A stretch of 64,000 bases of DNA from assembly GCF_025998535.1 (NCBI RefSeq), contig NZ_AP024233.1, forward strand, positions 1 to 64,000, given 5' to 3'. Both the position numbers and the translations under genes were made by a program. Shown in pieces: positions 52,507 to 62,224 of this stretch. Numbering within the stretch: position 1 is the first letter of the stretch; every line of letters starts with the position of its first letter. The DNA comes from Desulfolithobacter dissulfuricans. GTDB taxonomy: Bacteria > Desulfobacterota > Desulfobulbia > Desulfobulbales > Desulfobulbaceae. Under the pieces are notes generated by a model. It did not search any database. It had not been told where the DNA came from and worked only from the letters and a program-made list of their open reading frames with translations.

Positions 52507-53424
52507 ATGAAAATTGTTTCTATTATAATTCCGGCTAAAAATGAAGGGAGATACCTTAGCGCGTGTCTGGAATCACTTCTGGCATTAAACTTCCCGGATA
52601 ATCGTTACGAAATCATTGTCGCTGACAATGGGTCAACAGACGATACTGTTGCCATAGCTGAATCTTTTTCCGTCAAGGTGGTTCACCTCCCTGAAAAAAC
52701 GACGATATCAGCGGTTAGGAACAGTGGGGCTGCCGTGGCCTCCGGGGATATTCTGGTTTTCCTTGATGCCGACTGCACGGTTACTCCGGACTGGCTGACA
52801 CAGGCCCAACGGTATTTTGACCGCGAAGATGTTGCCTGCTTTGGCTCTTCTCCCGTAATCCCTGAAAATGGAACCTGGGTCGAGCAAACTTGGTTTTTGG
52901 CTCGAAAAAGTCATGAACAGGTTTTTGAAAGGGATTGGCAGGAATCGACCAACATGTTCATTCCAAAAGATATTTTTGACAAATCCGGTGGGTTTAATGA
53001 AGAACTCGTCACCTGTGAGGATGTGGATCTTTCGTACCGTTTACTTCAGTTTGGCAAAATTATCTCAGATAACCGGATAGTTGCAATTCATCACCGGGAT
53101 CCGAAAACGATCAAGGAGTTTTTCCAAAAGGAAAGATGGCGCGGTAAAAGTAATTATTCTGGTTTGTTTCGCCATGGACTGAAAGTTAATGAATTGCCGA
53201 GCCTCGTGCTTCCACTGTATTTCACCGCGTTGTTGCTGTCTTCCCTGGCTGCCCTGCTGTTCGGCGCCTTCAGTCTGGCATTATTTTTCTTCCTGATGGC
53301 TCAGGCCCCTGTAATGTTGCTGGTGTTTCTCAAAACCAGAAAAGATTTCCGTGTTGGTAACTATTTCCGGTTATTGATTCTTTATAATATTTACTTTCTG
53401 GCAAGGGCGTGTGCGATTGTTTAG
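52507..53424 (+). CDS. Family 2 glycosyltransferase
   Basis: The 305-aa product has an N-terminal GT-A domain: IIPAKNEGRYLSACLESL, VADNGSTDDTVAIAE, FLDADCTVTPDWL. GGFNEELVTCEDVDLSYRLLQFG carries the ED-x motif. Two C-terminal hydrophobic segments (about residues 240-285) likely anchor it in the membrane. It follows the tandem GT2 gene after 1 base. Substrate unknown. Confidence 0.9.
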   Translation: MKIVSIIIPAKNEGRYLSACLESLLALNFPDNRYEIIVADNGSTDDTVAIAESFSVKVVHLPEKTTISAVRNSGAAVASGDILVFLDADCTVTPDWLTQAQRYFDREDVACFGSSPVIPENGTWVEQTWFLARKSHEQVFERDWQESTNMFIPKDIFDKSGGFNEELVTCEDVDLSYRLLQFGKIISDNRIVAIHHRDPKTIKEFFQKERWRGKSNYSGLFRHGLKVNELPSLVLPLYFTALLLSSLAALLFGAFSLALFFFLMAQAPVMLLVFLKTRKDFRVGNYFRLLILYNIYFLARACAIV

Positions 53425-53457
53425 TCCTTTTCGTTCAATAAATCCTTATCTCCTGAA

Positions 53458-55359
53458 ATGTGTGGAATAGCTGGCGCAACGCGAAATCTGCTTGGACCAG
53501 GGCCTGAACGCTCTCTCCAGCGCATGAACGAGGTCATGGTACACCGTGGCCCTGATATGGGCGAGGTGGTTGTGGACTCTGATATGGGCCTTTGTCACCG
53601 CCGACTGTCCATCATTGATCTGAGCGAAGACGGTCGACAGCCCATGGTCAGCGGAGATGGAAGATATACCATAGTTTTTAACGGGGAAATTTATAATTTC
53701 CAGGCACTTCGCAACGAGCTGGCCGCGAAAGGTTATGAATTTCGTTCCCGCACCGATACGGAAGTTCTTCTCGCGCTCTATGCGGACCAGGGCGTTGCAT
53801 CTTTGCAAAAGATTCGGGGCATGTATGCTTACGCTATCTGGGATAATAAAAAGAAGGAACTCTTTGCGGCCCGGGATCGTATCGGCAAAAAGCCTTTTTA
53901 CTATTACCACCAGGGTGACCGTTTCGCCTTTGCCTCTGAGCTGAAATCCATCCTTGAGCTGGACGACATCCCCACAGAAATCGATTACACTGCAGTTCTG
54001 GATTACTTTAAATATCTCTATGTGCCACATCCCAAAACGATCTACAAGGGGATCAGCAAACTGGAACCCGGCCATTACCTGCTGTACTCAGATGGTAAAT
54101 TGACCATCAGAGAGTATTGGGATGTGGATTTTTCTTCACCCAGCACCTCTGATTCCCGTGAACTGGGTGAAGAGTTGTTTGCAATCATCAGGGATGCGGT
54201 TGAGTGTCGCCTTATTTCCGATGTGCCCCTTGGTGCTTTTCTCAGTGGTGGCGTTGATTCTTCGGGTATAGTCGCGTTAATGGCGCAGATTTGCCGGGAA
54301 CCGATAACTACCTGTACCATTGGTTTTAATGATAAAAAGCATAACGAGGCTGTTTATGCAAAAGCGTTTGCGCAGAAGCTGAATGCCAAACATCATGAAC
54401 AGTACATCAAAGACGAGCCAGCCCGAATCATTAAAAAGCTTGTGTGGCATTTTGACGAACCATTTGCCGATTCATCCATGGTGCCGACCTATTATGTCTC
54501 TAAGATGGCCAGGCAGCATGTTACCGTTGCTCTGTCCGGTGATGGTGGGGATGAAAGTTTTGCCGGCTATGAAAAGTATACCATCGACAGTTATGAAAAC
54601 CGGGTGCGCGAGCTGGTTCCCGCTGCACTCCTTAAGGGGATCTGTGGCGTTGCCGGCCGTTTTCCGCAATGGAATACACTTAAACGGTTGCATTCCCTGA
54701 GCAGTTCCGCTCTCCTTGATCCGGCACAGGCTTTTTATGTGACCAACTCTTTTATAACGGATCAGCAGGCAGAGCAGATCTTTTCAGATACTTTTCTCCA
54801 GGAAGTCAGGGGATATGATCCCGCAGTACATACGTTGCGATATTATCAGCAGGCAAACGGAACAGATCATTTGTCGAAGATTCTGTACACTGATCTCAAG
54901 CTTTTTCTGCCCGGTGATATTTTAGTCAAAGTTGACAGAATGACCATGGCCAATTCCCTTGAAATGAGGTCCCCGCTCCTGGATCATAAGGTCATAGAGT
55001 TTGCCGCTCGTCTACCGTCGTCATTAAAACTCAGAAACGGTGAAAAGAAATATCTGTTAAAAGAGGTTTTACGACCTTTGGTCGGCGACGAAGTACTGAC
55101 ACGCAAGAAACATGGTTTTACAGTCCCGCTTAACGCATGGTTCCGTGACGAGTTGCGCGATATGGCTGAATCCTCCATTTTCGAGTCGGAAAAGATGCCC
55201 CTGTTCTTCTCCAGGCCCGGGCTCCAGCAGATCTGGGATGAGCACCAGCGGTGCACAATGAATCACGGGACCTTGCTCTGGACAGTTTTTATGTTTTCTC
55301 TCTGGCTTGAAGGGCCTGGTACAGATAGTCTTCAATACGGCGAAGAAAGCAATGCTTGA
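53458..55359 (+). CDS. asnB: Asparagine synthase (glutamine-hydrolysing) AsnB-type
   Basis: The 633-aa product begins with catalytic Cys2 (MCGIAGATR), then MVHRGPDMGEVV, FNGEIYNFQALR and the synthetase motif FLSGGVDSSGIVALM near residue 265. LSGDGGDESFAGYEKY is typical of AsnB. It could make asparagine or, in this setting, amidate a uronic acid of the polysaccharide as WbpS-like proteins do. It is the second AsnB-family gene in the locus, overlapping the acetyltransferase gene by 8 nt. Confidence 0.92.
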   Translation: MCGIAGATRNLLGPGPERSLQRMNEVMVHRGPDMGEVVVDSDMGLCHRRLSIIDLSEDGRQPMVSGDGRYTIVFNGEIYNFQALRNELAAKGYEFRSRTDTEVLLALYADQGVASLQKIRGMYAYAIWDNKKKELFAARDRIGKKPFYYYHQGDRFAFASELKSILELDDIPTEIDYTAVLDYFKYLYVPHPKTIYKGISKLEPGHYLLYSDGKLTIREYWDVDFSSPSTSDSRELGEELFAIIRDAVECRLISDVPLGAFLSGGVDSSGIVALMAQICREPITTCTIGFNDKKHNEAVYAKAFAQKLNAKHHEQYIKDEPARIIKKLVWHFDEPFADSSMVPTYYVSKMARQHVTVALSGDGGDESFAGYEKYTIDSYENRVRELVPAALLKGICGVAGRFPQWNTLKRLHSLSSSALLDPAQAFYVTNSFITDQQAEQIFSDTFLQEVRGYDPAVHTLRYYQQANGTDHLSKILYTDLKLFLPGDILVKVDRMTMANSLEMRSPLLDHKVIEFAARLPSSLKLRNGEKKYLLKEVLRPLVGDEVLTRKKHGFTVPLNAWFRDELRDMAESSIFESEKMPLFFSRPGLQQIWDEHQRCTMNHGTLLWTVFMFSLWLEGPGTDSLQYGEESNA

Positions 55360-55861
55360 AAATATTAAAGAAGATCTCAGGGCCCTTGGCGGCGGCAGCG
55401 CCGGTCTGCGTACATTGGTTCGGGGGCTTCTGTCGCAGGGATTTCAGGCTGTTCTTGTTTATCGTTTATTTAATTTTTTGCACAGAAAAAGGATTCCGGC
55501 GCAGCCTTTCCGGTTTTTTTTTGAAAGGTTCATCGAAATTACAACTGGTATTTCGATACCGGCTGCCTGTACTATAGGAAAAGGATTCAGGATTCATCAT
55601 TTTGGTGGGATAATCCTGCATCCTAGCGTGGTTATCGGTAAAAACTGCACCATGTATCATCACGTTACCGTGGGTGACATTGGTGGAACAGGTGGAGCAG
55701 CCAAGATAGGTGATAATGTCATGATTGGTGCGGGCGCAAAGATTATCGGTGAAATCACAATTGGAGATAACTGCAGAATCGGAGCCAATGCAGTGGTGAA
55801 CCGGGACCTCCCTGATAATAGTGTTGCGGTTGGCAACCCGTGTATTATCAGGGAGTATTGA
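55352..55861 (+). CDS. Hexapeptide-repeat acyltransferase (serine acetyltransferase-like)
   Basis: The 169-aa product has left-handed beta-helix hexapeptides in its second half: GISIPAACTIGKGFRIHHFGGIILHPSVVIGKNCTMYHHVTVG (catalytic His) and AKIGDNVMIGAGAKIIGEITIG. It matches CysE-like acetyltransferases used in capsule and O-antigen loci. ATG 55352 overlaps the asnB stop. It likely acetylates a sugar of the repeat unit. Confidence 0.9.
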   Translation: MLENIKEDLRALGGGSAGLRTLVRGLLSQGFQAVLVYRLFNFLHRKRIPAQPFRFFFERFIEITTGISIPAACTIGKGFRIHHFGGIILHPSVVIGKNCTMYHHVTVGDIGGTGGAAKIGDNVMIGAGAKIIGEITIGDNCRIGANAVVNRDLPDNSVAVGNPCIIREY

Positions 55862-55935
55862 GTCCTGAATCCTGTATTTTACTGCTGCCGTCAACCGGGA
55901 GCAGAATGATGATATTTCCCATACGATAGAAAAGA

Positions 55936-57117
55936 ATGCATCCCGTACGCGTTTTAGATTTTCGAGGAACATACAAAGGAGGGGGAGGACCGGACAAAAC
56001 CATCCTCAACTCGGCTGTTCAGCATGACAGAAGCAGGGTGTATGTTCAGGTTCTGTATCTGCGTAATCCCGCTGATACAGAATATTCCATTGATAAATGG
56101 GCTGCAGACCTGGGTGTGAACTATTGCGATGTCATGGACCGCAAGCTCATTGACCGGCAATGCGTCAGGGATATAAAAAAAGTCATTCAAGAACAGGAAA
56201 TAGAGGTTATCCATTCCCATGACGAGAAAACCCTGCTTTACGGGTGGATGATCAGGCGGGCCATGCCGTATATCCGCATAATGTATACGTGTCATCTGCA
56301 CTCGCCCTATGTCAGGAAAGATTTTGAATCCCTTACGGCTTTTTTGAATTTCAAGCTCCGACGCAAGGTAAATATTCTCCTGATGAAACGGTATCACAAA
56401 CCTCTGCTTGCCGTTTCTCATCATACCAAACAGTGTATGGTTGCCGATGGCCTGCGTGAAGAAGACATAAAAGTACTGCATAACGGAATTGACATTGATG
56501 CCTGGCGGGCCGAATTGGGCCGGGCCGTACTCAGAAATGAGCTTGGAATCAAACCTGATGAATTTCTGGTCGGGACAGTAGCCAGAATAGCGCAGCAGCA
56601 CAAGGATCTGCCAACCTTTTACCGGGTAGCTGCCGAGATCAGCAGGACAATGCCAAAGGTGAAATTTGTCATCGTTGGGGATGGCCATGGTGATGAAATG
56701 GCAAAGGCAAAAAGGCGGGTGGCCGAACTGGGGGTGGAGCATTCTTTTTTCTTTACCGGCCACCGGACCGATTTGCTTGATATTTACACCTCATTTGATG
56801 TCTTCCTGATGACTTCTCTGACAGAAGGGCTGCCCAATACGGTGCTCGAGGCCATGGCTCTCAGAGTACCGGTGGTGTCCACTGCTGTTGCAGGGGTCCC
56901 GGAACTGGTGGACCATGGAGAGACTGGATTTTTATCACCGATTCGTGATGTGAAAAGTCTGAGTGGACAGGTCGTCAGGTTGCTGGAGAATCCAGCCCTG
57001 AGAGAGGAATTCGGGCAAAAGGCAAGGAAACGTATTGAAAAGGATTTCTCCTTTGCCAACCGTGTTCGCAGGATGGAAGACTATTACGAGTATTTTGCGA
57101 ATTATCGGTCCAGATAA
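55936..57117 (+). CDS. Family 4 glycosyltransferase
   Basis: The 393-aa GT-B enzyme has an N-terminal glycine-rich loop (GTYKGGGGPDKT) and the C-terminal donor-binding motif FFFTGHRTDLLDIYTSFDVFL, then SLTEGLPNTVLEAMALRVPVVSTAVAGVPELV with the EX7E pair. It transfers a sugar from a nucleotide donor. The next gene starts 5 bases later. Confidence 0.92.
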   Translation: MHPVRVLDFRGTYKGGGGPDKTILNSAVQHDRSRVYVQVLYLRNPADTEYSIDKWAADLGVNYCDVMDRKLIDRQCVRDIKKVIQEQEIEVIHSHDEKTLLYGWMIRRAMPYIRIMYTCHLHSPYVRKDFESLTAFLNFKLRRKVNILLMKRYHKPLLAVSHHTKQCMVADGLREEDIKVLHNGIDIDAWRAELGRAVLRNELGIKPDEFLVGTVARIAQQHKDLPTFYRVAAEISRTMPKVKFVIVGDGHGDEMAKAKRRVAELGVEHSFFFTGHRTDLLDIYTSFDVFLMTSLTEGLPNTVLEAMALRVPVVSTAVAGVPELVDHGETGFLSPIRDVKSLSGQVVRLLENPALREEFGQKARKRIEKDFSFANRVRRMEDYYEYFANYRSR

Positions 57118-57122
57118 CCCCC

Positions 57123-58262
57123 ATGGCTCTCCGTCAGCGTACAGTTCTGCACCTTGTCCATCGCCTTACCTTTGGCGGCGCTGAACGGGTACTGGTGAAT
57201 TATCTCAATGGCAGTCACAATCACCGTCATGTGATCGGCTCCTTTTTTCCAGCTGATTCTTTTGCCGATGAGATCAACAATCCCGACGTGCAACTTATCA
57301 ACCTCAATAAAAAAACCGGCAATGACCCACGAATCCCGTTCAAGCTGGCCGGCATCTGCAAAAAATTCAAAGTGGATGTTCTCCACTGCCAGGGATGGGG
57401 GACCTATTTGGAGGGACTGCTCTGCGCCAGAATACTGCGGCGTCAGACAAAGTTTGTCTTTGCCTTTCATGGAAAGACAATATCAGATTTAGGGCTTCTG
57501 CCCCGACGGAGGATTTTGACCCAGAGGCTGGGTGCTGTCCTGGGGGATGCTGTGATCACTCCTTCAGAGGAGATGAAGCGGGATTACGCCCAAACAATAG
57601 GCATTGACAGGAAGAAAATTACCGTGATTCATAACGGTGTGGATACAGACCTGTATTCTCCGGGAACAGATGCCGGGATCGTGCGCAGGGAATTTGGCAT
57701 CGATCCGGATGAGATCGTCATCGGTAGTGTTGCCCGGTTGGATCCGGTAAAAAATTTTCCCGGTTTGGTCGGGGCCTTTGCAGCGGCCGTCCAAAAAGGG
57801 CTGGCTGCCAGGCTGTTTATAGTCGGGGACGGTCCCCAGATGGATGAACTCCGCACACTTGCCATTGAGTCGGGCTGCGGAAACTCCGTGCTCTTTGCCG
57901 GCCGCCGAAGCGATGTGCCCCTGTGTCTGCGTGCCATGGATATCTACGTGCAACCTTCATTTTATGAGGGTTTTTCCATGACCATTCTGGAGGCGTTGAG
58001 TACAGGGCTGCCGGTTATCTCTTATGATGTTGGAGGAACGCATGAAATGGTGCGTGACGGGTATAATGGGATGCTGCTGAGCGACAAAGAGGACAAAGCC
58101 CTGGCTGAGGCCATGCTGTATCTGGCTGTAGACGAACAGCAGCGGCTGGAGATGGGAAAAAAAGGCCGTGCATTGATTGAAGGGAATTTTTCACTTGCCG
58201 GCATGATACAAAAATATGACGAACTTTTCAGTTTTTCTCCTGGGGAAGAAAATCTTGCCTGA
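57123..58262 (+). CDS. Family 4 glycosyltransferase
   Basis: The 379-aa GT-B enzyme opens with VLHLVHRLTFGGAERVLVNYLNG, typical of GT4. It has SVARLDPVKNFPGLVGAF and FYEGFSMTILEALSTGLPVISYDVGGTHEMV (EX7E). Start ATG 57123 follows the previous GT4 gene closely, so both probably act in the same repeat-unit pathway. Confidence 0.93.
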   Translation: MALRQRTVLHLVHRLTFGGAERVLVNYLNGSHNHRHVIGSFFPADSFADEINNPDVQLINLNKKTGNDPRIPFKLAGICKKFKVDVLHCQGWGTYLEGLLCARILRRQTKFVFAFHGKTISDLGLLPRRRILTQRLGAVLGDAVITPSEEMKRDYAQTIGIDRKKITVIHNGVDTDLYSPGTDAGIVRREFGIDPDEIVIGSVARLDPVKNFPGLVGAFAAAVQKGLAARLFIVGDGPQMDELRTLAIESGCGNSVLFAGRRSDVPLCLRAMDIYVQPSFYEGFSMTILEALSTGLPVISYDVGGTHEMVRDGYNGMLLSDKEDKALAEAMLYLAVDEQQRLEMGKKGRALIEGNFSLAGMIQKYDELFSFSPGEENLA

Positions 58263-58277
58263 TGGCATTTTGTTCAC

Positions 58278-60902
58278 ATGGAATTCAATGCACCCATAAT
58301 AATTCTGGAACATGGTGGAGTCGCGCGAGGCTGTGAGCCGGTAACTGTAGGGATACCCCTGCCCAGGGGAATGCTGATGGATACGGTTGGTCTGGTTCTG
58401 CTGGATCCGGAGAGGGGACGATTACCACTGCAGAGCCAACCTCTTGCCCGCTGGCAGGACGGCAGCCTCAAGTGGATTCTGCTCGATTTTCAGGCCCGGA
58501 TTCCGGCTAATGCTGCAAAAGAACTGCTGCTGGAAAATAAGGTAACCCGCCAGGAGAATCCGTCGCCACAGTTGATGCTCAATGAGCAGGCAACAGAGCT
58601 GGTCATTGACAGCGGAGCTGCCCGTTTTCATGTCAGTACGGATATTTTAAGACCTTTTTCCCGAGTTGTGGTTGATGGGCGCGAGCTGCTTTCCGGACAG
58701 GGTTCTTCTGTTATCCTGACAGACCAGGATGGCGGGAAAAACCAGGCTACTGTTTCCTCATGGGAGTGGGAAGCCAGGGGACCTTTACGAGCTACCGTGA
58801 AACTGACGGGAATCTTTCTGTCTGAAAAAAAAACAGAACAGCTTTCTTTTATTGCCCGTCTTTCCTTTTTTGCAGGTCTTTCCACCTGCCAGATTGATCT
58901 TACGCTATGGAACCCGCGGGCAGCTGAACATCCGGGCGGGTTGTGGGACCTGGGGGATTCCGGTTCCTTCTTTTTCGATGATTTTTCCTTGCACCTGTTT
59001 CCGCTTGTTTCGAAAATGAAAAACATTGAGTACCTGGTGGAAGGAAAGCACTCCCAGCAGCAGGCTGAGAAGGCGGATCTGCAGATTTACCAGGACAGCA
59101 GCGGCGGTAAAAACTGGCAGAGCAGGAACCACGTCAACCGGAATAACGAAGTAAAAACATCTTTCCGTGGATATCGGGTTACTGTCGCAGGGGACAGGGT
59201 TATAGAGGGGCTGCGGGCTGAACCTTGTATTCGTATTCTAGGGGAAGATACATGTATAAGCGGTGGCGTAAGATATTTCTGGCAGAATTTCCCCAAGGCT
59301 CTTGAGGCTGATCAGAACAGAATTACCGTCCGTTTTTTTCCGGACCGGTTTGCCGATTTGTTCGAGTTGCAGGGTGGAGAGCGCAAGACCCATACCTGCC
59401 TGTTTGATTTTGGCAAAAAGGATCTGGCCGAATTGAGAGGATGGCTCCATGCTCCACTTGAGGTACGATCAACACCTGAATGGTATGCCGGTTCTCAGGC
59501 TATCCCCTACCTTATTCCGGCTGACCGGAATCGGGAAAAAGAACTCCAGAAACTCATTCAACCTGCCATAGAAGGGGGAAAAACTTTTTTTGACCGGCGT
59601 GAAATAATAGATGAATACGGATGGCGAAATTTCGGCGACTGGTATGCCGACCATGAAGCCGTCGGTTATAAAGGCCCCCAGCCTCTCGTTGCCCACTATA
59701 ACAATCAGTATGATGGTATTTTCGGCACGACTTGTCAGTACCTGCAGGGAGGTGATTATCGGTGGTATCTGCTCGGTGATCAGTTATGCCGCCATGTGCG
59801 GGATATAGATATTTACCATACCGACAGGGACAAACCGGAATTCAACAAGGGGCTGTTGTGGCATACCGAGCATTACCTGCCTGCGGAAACCGCTACCCAC
59901 CGCTGTTTTTCCAGAAGACATGCCGAGGCCCGCGATCTGAACTGCTATGGTGGCGGGCCGGCCATGTCTCACAATTATGCCGTTGGCCTGCTGTATCATT
60001 ATTATCTCACAGGTGAGACTGCTTCAAAGGAAGCGGTGCTGGACCTGGCGGAATTTATCCATAATGTAATACGAAGCCGGACAACGCTGACCTATTTTCT
60101 TGTTGAGCTGGCCCGAAAGACAAGAACTGCCCTTAAAGGCTTGCTTAAGGGTCGGGCAATGGTGGATTTTGACAAGGTGTACTCAATGAATGGCCCTGGC
60201 CGCGGTTCCGGGAATTCACTCAGTACCCTGATGACAGCCTATGAGTTGACAGGTGACAAAAAGTATCTTCAGGCAGCGGAAGATGTAATTCAAATTTGTA
60301 TTCATCCGGCAGACGACATTGACAAGATGGATATGCTGGATGTCGAAAACAGGTGGATGTACACGGTGTTCCTGCAGGCCCTGGGTAAATACCTCGATAT
60401 TACAGCGGACGATGGCGCAGTACAGTTGTGGGAGTATGCGCGCGACAGCCTGCTCCATTACGGCCACTGGATGCTGGACAATGAATATCTCTACCTGGAT
60501 ACCCCTGAAAAACTGGAATTTCCCAATGAGACCTGGGCGGCCCAGGAAATACGAAAGTGTAACGTACTTTTATATGCAGCAAAATACAGCGCTCCGAAGG
60601 AACGGCAGCAGTTCTTTGACAAGGCCGTTTTCTTTTACCAGGGCTGCCTGGAGCAGCTACAGTCCTATGAAACAAGGGATCTAACCCGTCCCATAACCCT
60701 GTTGCTGCAGAATTGTCTCATGATACAATTCTTTCGTGAGCACCCAGGTACTGCAGCCGCAACCACCATGGCCCCAAGAGACAAGAAAAGGCCGCTTTTC
60801 TATAATTTAAGGAAAAGCCTGCTTTTCAGGCAGTTTTGGCATGTGATAAGGACTATCTCGCCCCGAGATGAGCTTGAATTTATCCGCTGGCGGATGAAAT
60901 AG
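58278..60902 (+). CDS. Large PcRGLX/YetA-like protein, probable polysaccharide lyase or hydrolase
   Basis: The 874-aa product starts with a RIFT-barrel-like domain of the PcRGLX/YetA type (VTVGIPLPRGML, LARWQDGSLKWILLDFQA). A beta-rich region (to about residue 400) follows. The last part is an alpha-barrel-like region with aromatic-rich stretches (YGWRNFGDWYADHEAVGY, GGPAMSHNYAVGLLYHYYL). PcRGLX enzymes are exo-rhamnogalacturonan lyases (PL26), which suggests cleavage or trimming of the polymer. No signal peptide is visible, so location is unclear. The assignment rests on N-terminal pattern only. Confidence 0.68.
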   Translation: MEFNAPIIILEHGGVARGCEPVTVGIPLPRGMLMDTVGLVLLDPERGRLPLQSQPLARWQDGSLKWILLDFQARIPANAAKELLLENKVTRQENPSPQLMLNEQATELVIDSGAARFHVSTDILRPFSRVVVDGRELLSGQGSSVILTDQDGGKNQATVSSWEWEARGPLRATVKLTGIFLSEKKTEQLSFIARLSFFAGLSTCQIDLTLWNPRAAEHPGGLWDLGDSGSFFFDDFSLHLFPLVSKMKNIEYLVEGKHSQQQAEKADLQIYQDSSGGKNWQSRNHVNRNNEVKTSFRGYRVTVAGDRVIEGLRAEPCIRILGEDTCISGGVRYFWQNFPKALEADQNRITVRFFPDRFADLFELQGGERKTHTCLFDFGKKDLAELRGWLHAPLEVRSTPEWYAGSQAIPYLIPADRNREKELQKLIQPAIEGGKTFFDRREIIDEYGWRNFGDWYADHEAVGYKGPQPLVAHYNNQYDGIFGTTCQYLQGGDYRWYLLGDQLCRHVRDIDIYHTDRDKPEFNKGLLWHTEHYLPAETATHRCFSRRHAEARDLNCYGGGPAMSHNYAVGLLYHYYLTGETASKEAVLDLAEFIHNVIRSRTTLTYFLVELARKTRTALKGLLKGRAMVDFDKVYSMNGPGRGSGNSLSTLMTAYELTGDKKYLQAAEDVIQICIHPADDIDKMDMLDVENRWMYTVFLQALGKYLDITADDGAVQLWEYARDSLLHYGHWMLDNEYLYLDTPEKLEFPNETWAAQEIRKCNVLLYAAKYSAPKERQQFFDKAVFFYQGCLEQLQSYETRDLTRPITLLLQNCLMIQFFREHPGTAAATTMAPRDKKRPLFYNLRKSLLFRQFWHVIRTISPRDELEFIRWRMK

Positions 60903-60910
60903 GACCGGTC

Positions 60911-62224
60911 ATGGGCAAGTTTGCGATTATTTTCCTCCTGACTTTTGGGGGTGGCATTTTTGCAACCCTGGCAATTGACGCCTCCTGGGGGGTATATGCC
61001 TGGATAATCGAGTATTTTTTCAACCCTAAGATCAGGTGGTGGTATCATCAGCTTCCTGAACTCCGTTATTCCTTCCTCATTATTCTCAGCATTCTTGTCT
61101 CCTGGTTCATCAGGAGAAAAAAATATTCGCATAACCGCTTGCTGGACCTTCCCCAGACCAAGTGGATTGCAGCCATGGTGGCCATGTGCGGCCTGATAAA
61201 CTTCTGGGCGGCCTGGCCGGAAATGCACTGGCTCTATTTTACTGCATTTGCCAAGCTGGTGGTTATTATTGCTGTTGTTTATAAGGTGATTGATACACCC
61301 CTCAAGCTGGAACGTATGATTTGGGCTTACATGTTTGGCGCTTTTTACATAGGATGGATTGCCTTTTCCTATGGTCGTACATCAGGGGGGCGGCTTGAAG
61401 GAGTTGGTTTTACCGATGGTATGGATGTCAATGCCGTTGCGGCTGCGATTTCATCCGTCATTCCTCTTGTTGTCTACTATGTGTTTTATGAGGAAAAAAT
61501 CATTTTACGTGTCATCACTGTTGGTTTTCTGGCATTTATGCTGAATGCACTGATCATTGCCAACAGCCGTGGCGGGTTTCTTGGCTTGGTTGTTGCCATG
61601 GCATATTATTTTCTTCGCACCTTTTTTTCCTCAGTGTCTGGCAAAGAGGCTAAGAGATTCCAGTTTATTTTGATGGGCTGCTGTGCTGTCGGGATGTTTT
61701 TTTATCTTGCTGATGCTGCTTTCTGGGAACGGATGTCCACTCTGGGACAGGCGGCCGATCAGGCCAAAACCACTGCCGGCAGGACATATTTCTGGGTTAA
61801 GACTTTTGATCTTGTTCGCGAACATCCCTTTGGAGTCGGTATATGGGGGTACCAGTACCTCAGCCCGGAATTCATTCCCCCTGAAATGTTGACCTATGGC
61901 GAATTTGGTGCTCGCCGGGCCGTCCACTCAACCATTTTTCAGAGTTTTGCGGAATATGGTTATCTCGGTTTACTTTTGTTGGGGGGCCTTGTTGTCTCCA
62001 ATTTCAGGTTTATCTGGAGGGTCCAGAAATGGTTACTGGCAGAGAATCTGCATAAACTGTATTTGAAATCAGTTTCCATTGAAAGTGCATTTGTCGCGTT
62101 CCTTGTTCCGGCTCTTTTTATAGATCGATTGTATGCCCAGTCTCTTTACATCGACATCGCCCTTATAGCATGTTTTGGTAATATCTATATGCTCCAGCTC
62201 CAGAAGAAGGATAATGAACAATAA
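60911..62224 (+). CDS. O-antigen ligase/polymerase-like membrane protein, exosortase-associated
   Basis: The 437-aa product has about ten hydrophobic segments and a large periplasmic loop near residues 270-345 with Arg and His (GRTYFWVKTFDLVREHPFGVGIWGYQYL). This is the Wzy/WaaL pattern, and it resembles the O-glycosylation ligase of exosortase A loci. It likely polymerises or ligates the polysaccharide. The deacetylase gene starts 11 nt before its stop. Confidence 0.87.
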   Translation: MGKFAIIFLLTFGGGIFATLAIDASWGVYAWIIEYFFNPKIRWWYHQLPELRYSFLIILSILVSWFIRRKKYSHNRLLDLPQTKWIAAMVAMCGLINFWAAWPEMHWLYFTAFAKLVVIIAVVYKVIDTPLKLERMIWAYMFGAFYIGWIAFSYGRTSGGRLEGVGFTDGMDVNAVAAAISSVIPLVVYYVFYEEKIILRVITVGFLAFMLNALIIANSRGGFLGLVVAMAYYFLRTFFSSVSGKEAKRFQFILMGCCAVGMFFYLADAAFWERMSTLGQAADQAKTTAGRTYFWVKTFDLVREHPFGVGIWGYQYLSPEFIPPEMLTYGEFGARRAVHSTIFQSFAEYGYLGLLLLGGLVVSNFRFIWRVQKWLLAENLHKLYLKSVSIESAFVAFLVPALFIDRLYAQSLYIDIALIACFGNIYMLQLQKKDNEQ

